64,000 nucleotides of DNA, from contig CAWBME010000005.1 in the NCBI GenBank assembly GCA_963789825.1, forward strand, positions 124,001 to 188,000, written 5' to 3'. The stretch is from PFL42 sp963789825. GTDB lineage: Bacteria > Chloroflexota > Anaerolineae > Anaerolineales > E44-bin32. Below are positions 50,228 through 62,589 of this stretch, in pieces. Under the pieces are notes generated by a model. It was not told the origin of the DNA, made no database searches, and worked only from the letters and a program-made list of their open reading frames with translations. A program made the position numbers and the translations under genes. How positions within the stretch are numbered: position 1 is the first letter of the stretch; each line of letters starts with the position of its first letter.

Positions 50228-51247
50228 CCGCCGCTGCCGGATCCACCACCCCCGCCATCAGGCGTGGGCGTCTCGGTGGGGAGTTCGCCTTCCGGGGCGG
50301 GGGTCTCTTCCGTTGGTGTCTTCCTCCACCTCGCCGACCTCTTCGCACTGGCCGTAGGCCTCAGTCGCCGTCGGAATGAGCGTGCCATTCTCCCATGCCA
50401 GGAGCGATTGCTCGTAGTAGACCTTGGCCTCGCACGGGTCGCCCGCTGAGACCAGCAGGTCACCGTAGGCCTGCGAGGAGAGGGCGTACTTGATATAGGC
50501 GTCGTTCTTCAGGTATGGCGCAACGGCATAGACCTGGGACCAGTAGTACACCGCCTGCGCCCAGTTGGCGCCCATGAAGCTGTTGGCGAGCAGATACAGG
50601 TCAGCCCAGCTGCGCCAGTTTTCGGCATCTTCATCGAGCGGGCCGAAGAGCGCGGCACGGCTGAGGTCATACATGCCTTCTTCCAACAATCCCTGCTGCG
50701 CGATGCGGTCGATGCCGCGGTTGCGCAGCGCGGCGTACAACAGCCCGTCGACCTCGACAGCCCGGTAGTTGAAGTCCTTGGCGCGCAGCGCCAGCAGGGT
50801 GTCGATGGTGCGGTCCCAGTCCTCGGCGGCGAGGGCCTCGTCGGCCTGGGCGAAGAGATCTTCAACCGGCGCCAGATTCGGAGTAGGTGTGGCGGCAGGC
50901 AGGAGTGTCGGGCGCGGCGAGCGCAGCCCGACCAGCGCTTCCGCCAGGCGCTGCGCCGCTTCGGGGTAGGTCGGGTCGAGGTGGATCACGTACTCGAGGC
51001 GTTGGCGCGCCAGCTCGTAGCGCCCGGCCTGCAGATCCTCGAGCGCCAGTCGCCACTGCTCGTCGGCGCTGAGGTCGACGGCCGCCTCCCGCGCCTGCTG
51101 GCGCTGCCGCACCCCCACCTGGTAGCCGGCGGCGGCGGCGAGCAGGATCGCGCCCAGCGCCAGCGGAATCAGCCAGATCCAGCGCCGGCGGCGAGTGGTT
51201 GGGGCGGAGACGGATGGGGTGGGTTCGGTCTGAGTGGGATCGCTCAT
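50224..51247 (-). CDS. TPR-repeat protein with single N-terminal membrane anchor (apparent frameshift)
   Basis: About 340 aa. A Ser/Thr/Pro-rich cytosolic start and RRRR precede one helix (WIWLIPLALGAILLAAAAGY), then TPR-like helical pairs (ALEDLQAGRYELARQRLEYV, ADEALAAEDWDRTIDTLLAL and others) outside the membrane. One extra base near 50320-50325 hides the end: CEEVGEVEE should read on through PTEETPAPEGELPTETPTP to a Gly-rich tail and stop at 50224. Architecture matches the two TPR proteins at 57881-60505. Likely a scaffold in the envelope; partner unknown. Confidence 0.75.
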
Positions 51248-51529
51248 CGTTGTGCTGGGTTCGTGCGCGAGGTGCGCCGGGGAACCGAGGCTCGGAATTA
51301 TACCTGACCGCCCCGGGCCAGGGCCTCGGCGCGCGGAGGCCTTCCCGGAGGGCTGGTTCGGGCCGCCGACCGGAGGTGACGCATCTTGCGGACTAGGAGG
51401 AGAATGGTCCATGGGCAGATGCGGGAGGCCGGACCAATGCTTGGCACGAATCGCTGGGCCCCGCCTTGCACATATCCGGAGCTAGGCTGGAGGTCGAAGC
51501 CAAGATTGGGACGAAAGGAAGGCTGGGGC

Positions 51530-52501
51530 ATGAGACTCAAGGTTCGAGACAGGTTGCGATCAATACCCATCCGCCGGCGGTGGATGGCACTGGTTGCCGC
51601 AATCGTGGTGCTGGGCGCCATGGCCTTTGCGTTCGCCACGGGCGGGGTCATCTCCGGGGAAGCCCAGGATGACTCTGCGTTGCAGACGGCCACAGTGCGG
51701 TCGGGCGACTTGGTGTTGCTTGCCAGCGGGACCGGCACGTTGATGGCAGATGCCACGATCCGGCTCGGCTTTGGAGCCGAAGGCAGCGTTTCGGCGCTGC
51801 ATGTCCAGGTCGGCGACATCGTCAAGGCCGGAGATGTTCTGGCCGAGCAAGCCGAACGGAAGGAGCTCGAGGCGGAGCTGGCGGCGGATCAACTGGCCTT
51901 GATCGAGGCGCAGGAGGCGCTGGTGGATCTGCAGAACGGGGCGGACATGACCCGGGCCGAGGCGCAATTGGCTCTGGCGCAGGCCCAGCAGGCTCTGAAG
52001 GACGCCGAACGCACCTGGCGGACTCAGCAAGCCGGGAATCGCGCCAGCGAGATCGGTGTCAAGGCCGCCAAGGCATCGATCGTCGTCGCACGCGAGTCGA
52101 TGGATCTCGCCGAGAAACGCTACGAGATGACGCCCGGCGATGTGGACGACGACGGCGGCAAGGCACGGGCCTTCAAGGACTACGCAGCTGCGGTCCAGGC
52201 CTACCAGAGCGCGAAGATCAACTACAACTGGTACACGGGGGCACCCGACGAGATCCAGCAGGCGGAATTGGATGCCGAGGTGGCCAAGGCGCAGGCCGAT
52301 GTGGCGCAGGCCCAGCGGACGCTGGAAGGCGTGAACGACGGCCCGAACAAGACCGAGCTCGCCAAGGCTGAGCTGCAGGTTCAAAACGCCGAAGCCAAAG
52401 CTGCCGAATCCCAGCGCAACTTGGATGCATCCATTGTCCACGCGCCCTCCGCTGGCACGATCCTGGAGATCACCGCCGAAGTGGGAGACAAGGCCGACTG
52501 A
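51530..52501 (+). pseudogene. MacA/HlyD-type efflux adaptor, C-terminally truncated
   Basis: 323 aa of a periplasmic-adaptor-like protein, against 400-500 in the family. One helix (WMALVAAIVVLGAMAFAFA) is followed by the first half-lipoyl motif (GSVSALHVQVGDIVKAGDVLAEQ). A long alpha-hairpin rich in Ala/Gln/Glu runs to about residue 295, and then the second half-lipoyl motif SIVHAPSAGTILEITAEVGD. The reading frame stops six bases after GDKAD, where the beta-barrel and membrane-proximal domains should begin, and the ATPase sequence starts at once without its own N-terminus. A deletion or assembly collapse at about 52500 is likely. AAGGAAGG precedes the ATG. Confidence 0.75.
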
Positions 52502-53214
<713 letters not shown>

Positions 53215-53218
<4 letters not shown>

Positions 53219-54459
53219 ACGCTCCGAGAACTCTGCGCGCCTCTCGTGGCAGAGCATCGCCCGGAACAAGACGCGCTCGCTGCTGACCATGCTGGGGATC
53301 ATCATCGGCGTGGCGTCGGTGATCATCATGATCGCCATCAGCGCCGGCACCGAGGCCGACGATCGCCGACCAGATCACCGGCCTGGGAGCGAACCTGGTC
53401 TTCGTCAGCCGGCAGCTTCGAGCCGCGGCGGGCCCGGGACAAGGCCCGCAGCAGCGGCGGGCTGGTGTACGACGATGCCTTCGCCATCGCCGATGAGGTC
53501 AACGGGCGTGGTCGGCGTCACGGTCGAACAGGAGTCGACCGAGACGGTCAAGGCCGACGCGGGGTGACCCTGGAGGACATGTCGATCCTGGGGACGACGA
53601 CCGACTTTCCCTCGGTGCGCGACGTGGAGGTGGCGGACGGACGCTACTTCAACGACCAGGAGGTGGAACGCAAGACCAAGGTCGCCGTGCTGGGCGCCAC
53701 GCGTGGCCGACGGAGCTCTTCGGCGAGAGCGATCCGATCGGGCAGACCGTCACGGTCGGCAACACCAAGCTGACGGTGATCGGCGTGCTGGCGGAACGCG
53801 GCCTGGTGGGCGACATCGACTACGACTCGCGGGTGTACGTCCCGATCACGGTCGTCTTCCAGAAGTTCCTACCGTCCATGTTCGCCCGTATCGCCGGGCG
53901 ACCGGGTGCGCATGATCTACGTCGAGGTCGACGAGGAGGCGGACCTGGACAACATGATCCTGCAGATCCAGCTGCTGCTGGCCAAGCGCCACGACGTGAC
54001 GCTCGACGACCCGGATTTCAACATCACCACGCAGCAGGACATCATCGAGACGCAGGAATCGACCACCGCGGCCTTCCGCAGCCTGCTGGCCTGGGTGGCG
54101 GGGGTTTCGCTGATCGTGGGCGGGATCGGGATCATGAACATCATGCTGGTGAGCGTGACGGAGCGCAACGCGCGAGATCGGCATCCGCCAGGCGGTCGGC
54201 GCCACCCCCAACGATGTCCGCCTGCAGTTTCTGACGGAGGCGCTGATGCTGAGCCTGCTGGGCGGCCTGATCGGGGTGCTGGCCGGGGATCGGCGGCGCC
54301 TGGCTGTTCGGCGTGGTGGGCGACATGCGCACGGTGGTCGTCCCTCTGTCGATCCTGCTGGCATTCACGTCGGCGGCGCTGGTGGGAGTGTTCTTCGGCT
54401 ACTACCCGGCGAACAAGGCTGCACAGCTGGATCCGATCGAGGCGCTGCGTCATGAATGA
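53215..54459 (+). pseudogene. MacB-type ABC exporter permease, multiple frame breaks
   Basis: The MacB_PCD and FtsX domains are both visible. SWQSIARNKTRSLLTMLGIIIGVASVIIMIA is the first helix, ANLVFVSGSFEPRRA and VEQESTETVKAD lie in the periplasmic domain, and VLAERGLVGDIDYDSRVYVPITVVFQKF and MIYVEVDEEADLDNMI follow. LLAWVAGVSLIVGGIGIMNIMLVSVTER and VRLQFLTEALMLSLLGGLIGVL cover helices 2-3. The protein ends PANKAAQLDPIEALRHE with stop 54457-54459. Roughly eight single-base shifts are needed, mostly insertions. Family length is about 400 aa, as here. The next gene follows after 31 bp. Confidence 0.8.
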
Positions 54460-54490
54460 CGCTCGCCCGTCCATCTTAGGAGAGGAAATC

Positions 54491-55238
54491 GTGAGACACG
54501 AACCACGAACCATTCATCTGCGCCTGGGGCTGATGGTCGGCCTGCTGGCGATCGGCGTAGCGCTGGCCGCTTGCGGACAGGCCCAGCCCACGCTTGAGCA
54601 GTCGTCGGACGCGGCCTCCGGCGCGTCCGGGGCCGCTGCCCTGAGCATTCCTCAGGGCGAACTGACCCGCCCCGCACAGCTGGCGCTCGGAACCCTCAAG
54701 CTCGAAGGGACCGCCCTCGCGGTCTCCCAGGAACAGAGCGCGCAGCTGGCGTTTCTCTGGCAAGGCCTACGGCAGTCTGACCCGCGGCGACACGTCGGCG
54801 GCCGAGGAACTGGAGGCGCTGGTCAACCAGATCGAGGGGGCAATGTCCGCCGAGCAGTTGCAGGCCATCGGCGGCATGGATCTGACTCGCGAGACGATGG
54901 TGGACTGGGTCCGGGAGAACGGAGTGGCGCCGGAGGCTGAGGGGAGGGCGCAGGGCGAGCAGGGCATCTTCGGCTTCGGCCCACCGCCGGGAATGGAGGG
55001 CGGAGCCCCAGGGCTCGGAGGCGGGGATGGTGGTGGGCCACCGGCTGGCGGATTTCCAGGCGGCGGCACAATGATGCGCCCAGAGGCGGGCGAAGGGATG
55101 GGCGGATCGGAAGGCCTATCACCGGAGATGCAGGCCACGCTGCAAGCGCAACGTCCGCCCGCAGGCGCTGGAGACAGGATCGTCCTGATGTTGCTGGGGC
55201 CGTTGGTCGACTTGCTGAAGGCACGCGCCGGCGCATAA
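54491..55238 (+). CDS. Small lipoprotein of the MacAB-like operon (apparent frameshift)
   Basis: About 248 aa. GTG 54491 follows TAGGAGAGGAAATC. The signal peptide ends LAAC (Cys28). The mature part has a helical segment (LTRGDTSAAEELEALVNQIE and AMSAEQLQAIGGMDLTRETM) and then a Gly/Pro/Met-rich tail. One extra base at about 54763-54766 separates the halves (LAFLWQ to AYGSLTRGDTSAAEELEAL). I recognise no named family; similar Gly/Met-rich lipoproteins accompany MacAB-like exporters in related genomes. Possibly a substrate or accessory of the exporter. Confidence 0.6.
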
Positions 55239-55350
55239 CGTGTGGTACCTTGATCGAGGCAAGTTCGCCCTTTCCCACGGAGAGGAATAGCGGGGAGGGA
55301 CACGGGAGGGCAGAGGGGCCGACTGCCCCCGGGCACAGGAGCCGCCGATC

Positions 55351-56035
<685 letters not shown>

Positions 56036-56041
56036 CGGCGC

Positions 56042-57396
56042 GTGCGCTCGCTGACCCCTAAGCTGCTGCTGGCGTTCCTGATCGTCGGCCTGACGGGTGT
56101 GGCGTTGGTCGCAGCCATGGCCGTGCTGGTGACCACCAGCGAATTTGGCCGCTTCGTCAGCGCCTCCCTGCGCAACGATTTGGCCGCAGCGCTCGCCGAG
56201 CACTACGCCGCAGCGGGGTCGTGGCAAGGGGTCGAGACGGTGCTGCCGCGCCTGGAGCCCCCCCAGGAGGTCAGTCGCTCGAAGGACCGTCGGGGCAGCG
56301 CTTCCCGATGACGCTGGCGGACAGCCAATGGACGGTCGTCCTGCCCGGCCCCGGCGTGGCGGCCGGATCCGTCGTGCCGCAGGATCAGCGGGCGGATGCC
56401 GCGGCCGTGCAGGTGGACGGCGAGACCGTCGGCTGGCTGATCTCGCATCCGATCGACGTCCGTTCCGACCGTGAAGCGCAACGCTTCCTCGAACGTGTGC
56501 AGTGGACGCTGGGCGTGGCAGCTGCTGCTGCGGCGGCGATCGCCTTGAGTCTCGGCTGGATGCTGGCGCGCGGGCTCACGCGTCCGCTGCGCGATCTGAC
56601 CGCTGCCACGCGCGACATCGCCAATGGCGACCTGGAACGCCGGGTGGAGGTGCGCTCACAAGATGAATTGGGCGAACTGGCCGCTTCCTTCAACCGCATG
56701 TCTGAACGACTCGCCCGCTCGATGGACGCCCGCCGACAGATGACCGCCGATGTGGCGCATGACCTGCGTACGCCGATAAGCGTCATTGTCGGCCATCTGG
56801 ATGCCATCGAAGATGGCGTGGTCCCTTCGGCCGAAGGACTGCACGTCATCCGCGACGAGGCCGGCCGATTGGAGCGCCTGGTGCAGGACCTGCAGGTGCT
56901 GGCGCTGGCCGACGCAGGGGCCCTGCCGATGACCCGGACGCGGCAACCCGTCCAGCCTCTGCTCGAGCAGGCCGTCGCCGCGTGCCTGCCGCTGGCGCGT
57001 GCCAAGGACATCGGGCTGGAGCTGAAGGCCCAACCTGACCTGCCACTGGTTGAAGTCGATGCCACCCGGATCTCGCAGGTGCTGGACAATCTTCTTGAGA
57101 ATGCGCTGCGCCATACCCCGCGTGGCGGAGCGGTGATCCTGCGCCCCGGGGCCAGCGGCGACCACATCGAGATTGCGGTGCAGGACAGCGGCGGCGGGAT
57201 CGACCCGCAGGCGCTCGAGCGGGTGTTCGATCGCTTCTACCGTGCCGATCCCTCACGCCACCGGAACGGAAGCGGCTCGGGTCTTGGGTTGGCCATCGCC
57301 CGTTCGATTGTCGAGGCGCATGGCGGCCGAATCTGGGCGGAAAGCGCCGACGGCGGGGCCGTGTTCACCTTCAGCCTGCCACGGGCAGAGCCGTAG
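56042..57396 (+). CDS. Membrane sensor histidine kinase (apparent frameshift)
   Basis: About 451 aa, partner of the preceding regulator. Helix 1 (LLLAFLIVGLTGVALVAAMAVLV) and helix 2 (LGVAAAAAAAIALSLGWML) flank a ~130-aa sensor region. HAMP, HisKA with the phospho-His in DVAHDLRTPIS, N-box NLLENALRHTP, G1 DSGGGID and G2 GSGSGLGLAI follow. A C7 run at about 56257-56263 appears one base short: adding a C joins LPRLEPP to GGQSLEGPSGQRFPM. Start is GTG 56042. Its position after the MacAB-like genes suggests the pair regulates that exporter in response to envelope stress; this is inference. Confidence 0.88.
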
Positions 57397-57880
57397 CGGC
57401 CCGCCGCGCCCGGCCTTCGCCTGCGATCGAGGCTCCCCTGGATCGCCGCTGACCCGGCGATGACCATGGTGCAGGGATGCGTCACACCATCCAACGTCGC
57501 CCCCGCGAACGCTGGGGGCCCAGGCGAGAGGCGGCGCCGACCGCGTGGATCGGCTGACGTCGAGACCTTCCTGGATCCCCGCTTGCGCGGGGATGACGGC
57601 CCAAGTCGGATGCCTTTGCCAGCCTTGTCGCCTGCCTGCCATCGTGTTTCCCGAGAATCCCCGCTTGCGCGGGGATGACGGCCTAAGTCGGATGCCGGGG
57701 CGTGGCAATGGCCTGGGCATGCCGTCGCGGGCCGGCGGTGATCAACCGGAGCGCATCCAGCAAGGCCACGGCATGCGCCGACGGCTCTCACCCGTTGCTC
57801 ACTTGCCGCTGGCTTGACGCTGCCTCCCCGGGTGATAAGATGCCGGGGCGTCCTGGTTCGTGACGAGGTGCACAAAAGCA
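57397..57880. repeat. Palindromic REP-like repeats in a 480-bp intergenic region
   Basis: Two 40-bp near-identical copies at 57575-57614 and 57657-57696 (ATCCCCGCTTGCGCGGGGAT hairpin, then GACGGCC-[C/T]-AAGTCGGATGCC). Two diverged relatives: CCTGGATCGCCGCTGACCCGGCGATGACC at 57438-57466, shown here only as its first 20 bases CCTGGATCGCCGCTGACCCG, and an inverted form around 57496-57528 with CGCCCCCGCGAACGCTGGGG. No gene is supported. These resemble REP/BIME-type elements. Confidence 0.75.
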
Positions 57881-59116
57881 ATGTACCTGAGCGGCAGCAA
57901 GTGGAACATGCGCAAGAAGCGACGGCGCGCCAATCCCTGGCGCGTACTGCTCTTGCTGGCATTGCTGGCGGGCGCAATCTACGTTGAGCGCACGATCGTG
58001 CCCAGCGTCCCGCCGCTGTTCATCCCCACAGCCGCTCCCACCCGCAGTCCGGCCTCCTTCGTGCTGGAGGCGGAGAGCCTGTTTCAGTCCGGCAAACTGG
58101 AGCAGGCCGAGGCGACCTACCGCGAGGCCATCACGGTTGCGCCTCAAGATCCAGTGATCTATAGCGACCTGGCCCGCCTGCAGGTCCTGGCCGGCGACTA
58201 CGTCGATGCCGAGACCTCGGCGCGCAATGCACTGTTGATCAACCCCAATCTGGCACAGGCCCATGCCGTGCTCGGCTGGGCGTTGGACTTCCAGGGCGGC
58301 GACCGGCTGGTGGAGGCGCGCGAGGCGGCTGAGCGTGCTCTGCAACTCGACCCGAATCTGGCATCGGCCCATGCCTACTATGCCGAGATCCTCATGGACA
58401 TCAGCCCGGAGAACTACCAGGACGCGCTGCGCGCCGCTCGCCAGGCGGTTGCCCTGGATCCGAATCTCCTCGATGGCCATCGCTCGCTTGGCTACGTCTG
58501 GGAGCGGACACAGAACTACGAGGAGGCGCTGAAGTCATACCAGACGGCGCTGCGCATCAATCCCAATCTGGCTCTGCTGCACCTCGCTGTCGGCAACATG
58601 ATGCTCAACCAGCAGGACACCAACGCTGCCATCGAGAGCTACCTTAGGGCCAGCACCCTGTCGCCGACGGATCCCGACCCGCTGACGCTGATCGCCCTGG
58701 CCTATGCTCGCGTCGGCGAGTACGGGAAGGCCAGCCAGTATGCCGCCAACGCCGTCGAGAAGGATCCTGCCAGCCCATATCTGCACGGGGACCTGGGGCG
58801 GATGTACTACAAGAACAACGAGTTCGACAAGGCAGTCCGCTCCTTCACCCTGGCCATCCAGGGCGGCACGACCGAGAATGGGGCGGTGGTCAAGGGCCTT
58901 CCGCTTGACCCGGGCGACCGCAAGGCGGTCGAGTACTACTACACCTACGGTCTGGCATTGGCCAAGCTGGGTACGTGTGAACCGGCCACCCAGATTTTCG
59001 AAGCGCTGCTGCGCGGAGTCCCGGCCGACGAAATCGCCGTGGCGAACGCCACCGAGGGTTTGGTGATCTGCGGCGTGATCCAGCCCACCCCGACACCGCG
59101 CCCCGAAACCGGATAG
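57881..59116 (+). CDS. Membrane-anchored TPR-repeat protein
   Basis: 411 aa. A short basic N-terminus (KKRRRANPW) and one helix (VLLLLALLAGAIYV) lead to a Pro/Thr linker. About eight TPR units follow from residue ~60, for example AESLFQSGKLEQAEATYREAI, LGYVWERTQNYEEALKSYQTAL and LGRMYYKNNEFDKAVRSFTLAI. The C-terminus ends in a Thr/Pro-rich tail (IQPTPTPRPETG). Topology N-in with TPRs outside is likely. ATG 57881 is chosen over the upstream GTG. It is followed 8 bp later by a paralogue of the same design. Confidence 0.8.
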   Translation: MYLSGSKWNMRKKRRRANPWRVLLLLALLAGAIYVERTIVPSVPPLFIPTAAPTRSPASFVLEAESLFQSGKLEQAEATYREAITVAPQDPVIYSDLARLQVLAGDYVDAETSARNALLINPNLAQAHAVLGWALDFQGGDRLVEAREAAERALQLDPNLASAHAYYAEILMDISPENYQDALRAARQAVALDPNLLDGHRSLGYVWERTQNYEEALKSYQTALRINPNLALLHLAVGNMMLNQQDTNAAIESYLRASTLSPTDPDPLTLIALAYARVGEYGKASQYAANAVEKDPASPYLHGDLGRMYYKNNEFDKAVRSFTLAIQGGTTENGAVVKGLPLDPGDRKAVEYYYTYGLALAKLGTCEPATQIFEALLRGVPADEIAVANATEGLVICGVIQPTPTPRPETG

Positions 59117-59124
59117 GCAGTCCG

Positions 59125-60505
59125 ATGCAGCTCAAGGGTGACCAACTGCAGTTCGGCCGGGGCCGGCGGCTCAATTACCGGCGAATCGCGGGCCTGCTCG
59201 GTCTGATCCTGGCCGGGATCCTCGTCCTGTGGATGGTGGAGACCTCGCGCATCGATCCTCCTTTCGTGCCCGGGCCTACGCCCACGCGCTCAGCGCTTTC
59301 CTATGCCCAGGAAGGTGAAGCACACTTCTCTTCGGGCAACCTGCCGGAGGCGATCATCGCCCTGCAGAATGCGGTTCGCCTGACGCCGGAGGATGGCGAA
59401 CTGCTCGCCGAGCTCGCCCGCATCCAGACGTACGCCAGTGAACTGCAGCCTTCGCTGCAGCAGCGCCGCGATTTGCTGGCGCAAGCGCGCCAGAGCATCG
59501 ACCAGGCGGTCCTGATCGACCCCGAGAGCGCATTCGTCCATGCGATCAAGGCGTTGACGTACGACTGGTCGGCATCGGCCGAAACCGGCGAGCAGCGCGA
59601 GGCCTACCTTGCGGAGGCAGAGACCTCGTCCGTGCGCGCCCTGCAGGCGGCGGGCAACGATCCGGTGCTGCGCAGCCTGGCCCAGGCCTTCTATGCCGAG
59701 GTGCTCGTCGACCAGCAGCGCTTCGTCGAGGCGTCTGATCTCGCGGCACAGGCGGCTGCCACCGCCCCCAATTCGATGGATGTGCACCGCGTCTATGGCA
59801 CCGTGCTCGAAGCCAACGGCTTGTATCGCCAGGCGATCGAGGAGTATGAGCGGGCGACCGAGATCACGCCCAACCTGACCTTCTTGTACTCGCGGATCGG
59901 GGCCAACTACCGCCGGTTGCGAGACATCGAGCGCGCCCTCGAGGCCTTCGACCAGGCAGTCCGCATCAACGAGCAGGTGGAGATCCAGGATCCGGTTCCG
60001 TACATCGCCATCGGCCGGACGTACTTGCAGGACGGCGAGTTCTTCGTTGCCGCCCGAAACGTCGAGCGGGCGCTGGTGATCGACGAGGGCAACCCGGAGA
60101 TCTATGGGTTCTTGGGGATCATCTACTACCGGGCCCGCAACTACGAGAGCGCGCTGGAAGTGCTGCGCTGCGCCGTAGACGGCTGCAGCCAGGAGGACAG
60201 CCGGCGCATGCTATGCGAGTTCGCTCTGGGATGCGACCCGGATGACCCGCAGGACGCCGTGGCGCCGCTGCATGGCCGGGAGGTGCCGGGCCTGGCCCTC
60301 GGCCCGAACAGCCTGGAGTACTACTACACCTACGGCTCCGTGCTGGCCTTCTATGGCCAGTGCGAAGCCGCCGAGCGGGTGTTCGAGGAGTTGCTCTCGC
60401 AGTATTCCACCGACCCGGTGGTCGTCCGGGATCGTGGCCGAGAACCGGGCCATTTGCTCGGCCACGCCCGTGCCGGCGCCGACCGTTACCCCCAGCGACG
60501 CCTGA
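59125..60505 (+). CDS. Membrane-anchored TPR-repeat protein, paralogue (apparent frameshift)
   Basis: About 459 aa: basic N-terminus, one helix (IAGLLGLILAGILVLWMV), PGPTPTRS linker and about eight TPR units. The C-terminal portion shares the pattern LEYYYTYGSVLAFYGQCEAA with the preceding protein (VEYYYTYGLALAKLGTCEPA). One extra base at about 60424-60427 alters the end: TDPVVV should continue GIVAENRAICSATPVPAPTV, giving a stop at 60503-60505 and the same kind of Thr/Pro tail. The groES promoter starts 5 bp after this corrected stop. Confidence 0.78.
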
Positions 60506-60509
60506 CCTC

Positions 60510-60539
60510 TTGACAGGTTCCGCACAAATCGGGTACACT
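60510..60539 (+). promoter_or_regulatory. Sigma-A promoter of groESL
   Basis: Perfect -35 TTGACA (60510-60515), an 18-bp spacer and -10 TACACT (60534-60539). The predicted start near 60546 places the CIRCE operator at the beginning of the transcript. Confidence 0.8.
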
Positions 60540-60549
60540 GCCCTAGGGA

Positions 60550-60576
60550 TTAGCACTCGAGATGGGTGAGTGCTAA
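60550..60576 (+). promoter_or_regulatory. CIRCE operator (HrcA binding site)
   Basis: Perfect inverted repeat TTAGCACTC-N9-GAGTGCTAA, identical to the published CIRCE consensus. It predicts repression by HrcA, whose gene is not in the window, and heat induction of groESL. Confidence 0.95.
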
Positions 60577-60629
60577 GCCCTTTGTGTCCCACCCAAGAGC
60601 CGAAACCCAAACTTGCAGGAGGAAAGCGC

Positions 60630-60926
60630 ATGTCCCTAAAGCTCAAGCCACTTGGCGACCGTTTGGTGGTCAAGCCGCTGGAGGGCGAGGAAATGACTCC
60701 CAGCGGGATCGTGTTGCCCGAGACGGCCAAGGAAAAGCCGCAGAAGGGCGAGGTGCTTGCCGTCGGCCCCGGCGCCCGGGACGAGGAAGGCAAGCGCATC
60801 AAGATGGACGTGGCGATCGCCGACAAAGTGCTCTTCGCCAAGTACGCCGGGACCGAGTTCAAGCTGGACGGGGAGAAAGTCCTGATCCTGCGCGAGAGCG
60901 ACGTCCTGGCTATCCTCGACGAGTAG
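60630..60926 (+). CDS. groES: Co-chaperonin GroES
   Basis: 10-kDa lid of the GroEL cage, 98 aa. LKPLGDRLVVKPLEGEEMTP and the mobile loop SGIVLPETAKEKPQKGEV are canonical, as is the C-terminal VLILRESDVLAILDE. A near-perfect ribosome site AGGAGGAAAGCGC precedes the ATG. It is under a CIRCE-controlled promoter and lies 30 bp upstream of groEL. Confidence 0.97.
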   Translation: MSLKLKPLGDRLVVKPLEGEEMTPSGIVLPETAKEKPQKGEVLAVGPGARDEEGKRIKMDVAIADKVLFAKYAGTEFKLDGEKVLILRESDVLAILDE

Positions 60927-60956
60927 ATTCGCATCTGAGACAAGGAGTGCGTGACA

Positions 60957-62589
60957 ATGGCAGCAAAGCAACTTGCATTCTCTGAAGACGCTCGACGGCG
61001 ACTCAAGGAAGGTGTCGACGTGCTGGCGGCTGCGGTGGCAACCACCCTGGGCCCGAAGGGGCGCAATGTCGCCCTCGATCGGAAATTCGGATCGCCCACC
61101 ATCACCCACGACGGCGTCACCGTCGCCAAGGAAATCGAGCTCGAAGACCCGTTTGCCAACATGGGCGCCCAGTTGTTGAAAGAGGCCGCCACCAAGACCA
61201 ATGACATCGCCGGTGACGGCACGACGACTTCGACCGTGCTGGCCCATGCCATGGTCACCAACGGCCTGAAGAGCCTGGCCGCCGGCGCGAACCCGATGAT
61301 GCTGAAGCACGGCATCGAGGCCGCGGCCAAGGCCGTGTCGGAAGCGATCGGCAAGCAGGCGATCAAGGTGACCACCAAGGAAGAAATCGCCTCGGTGGCT
61401 GCTATCTCCGCCCAGGACAAGGAAATCGGCGACCTGATCGCCGAGGTCATGGACAAGGTCGGCAAGGATGGCGTGATCACCGTCGAGGAGTCCAAGGGCC
61501 TCGAGTTCGAGACCGAGTACGTGGAAGGCATGCAGTTCGACCGTGGCTACATCTCGGCCTACTTCGTGACCGATCCCGAGCACATGGAAGCGGTCATTGC
61601 TGAACCGTACATCCTGATCCATGACAAGAAGGTCTCAGCCGCCGCCGATATCGTGCCGATCCTGGAGAAGCTGGTACAGATCGGCAAGCGCGACATGGTC
61701 GTGATTGCCGAGGATATCGATGGCGAGGCCCTGGCGACGCTGGTGCTGAACAAGCTGCGCGGCATGCTGAATGTGGTGGCCGTCAAGGCCCCCGGCTTCG
61801 GCGATCGACGCAAGGCCATGCTGCAGGATATTGCCATTCTGACCGGTGGAACCGTGATCACCGAGGAGCTCGGCCGCAAGCTGGAGTCGGTCACGCTGAA
61901 CGACTTGGGCAAGGCGGGCAAGGTCGTGGCGACCAAGGAAGATACGACCCTGGTCGAGGGACAGGGCGACCCGGCGCGCATCAAGGGCCGGATCGAAGAG
62001 ATCAAGGTCGAGATCGACAAGTCGACCAGCGACTACGACAAGGAAAAGCTGCAGGAGCGCCTGGCGAAGCTCTCGGGCGGCGTGGCGGTTATCCGTGTCG
62101 GCGCAGCCACCGAGACCGAGCTCAAGGAAAAGAAGCACCGCGTGGAAGATGCCCTTGTCGGCAACGCGGGCGGCGGTCGAGGAAGGCATCGTACCCGGCG
62201 GCGGCGTGGCGCTGATCAATGCCCGCGAAGCGATCAAGGACCTCAAGTTCGAAGATGAGGACGAGACCGTCGGGGTGAACATCGTGCGCAAGTCGCTCGA
62301 CGTCCCGATGGCCAAGATCGCCGAGAACGCCGGCCAGGATGGCGCCGTGGTGATCGAGTCCGTTCGCCGAATGCAGGAAGAGAAGAAGAGCAAGAGCATC
62401 GGCTACGACGTGATCAAGGGCGAGTACGTCGACATGGTCAAGGTCGGCATCATCGACCCGGCCAAGGTCACCAAGGGTGCCCTGGAGAACGCGGCCTCGA
62501 TCGCGGCCATGATCCTCACCACCGAGGCGCTGATCACCGACGTGCCGGAGAAGGACAAGCCGTCTGCCCCGCCGATGCCGGACTACTAG
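60957..62589 (+). CDS. groEL: Chaperonin GroEL (apparent frameshift)
   Basis: 60-kDa chaperonin, about 543 aa. LGPKGRNVALDRKFGSPTITHDG, AGDGTTTSTVLAHAM (nucleotide binding with catalytic Asp) and the apical and intermediate domains are intact. One extra T near 62154-62156 breaks the frame in the intermediate domain: RVEDAL should continue SATRAAVEEGIVPGGGVAL. The C-terminus ends PSAPPMPDY, lacking the Gly-Gly-Met tail of many GroELs. ATG 60957 has AAGGAG 9 nt upstream. A real break in groEL would be lethal unless another copy exists. Confidence 0.95.

Noticed and set aside
57575..57696. Short direct repeats that might be a CRISPR array
   Set aside because: Only two close copies, the repeat is a self-complementary hairpin, and there are no further spacers or cas genes.
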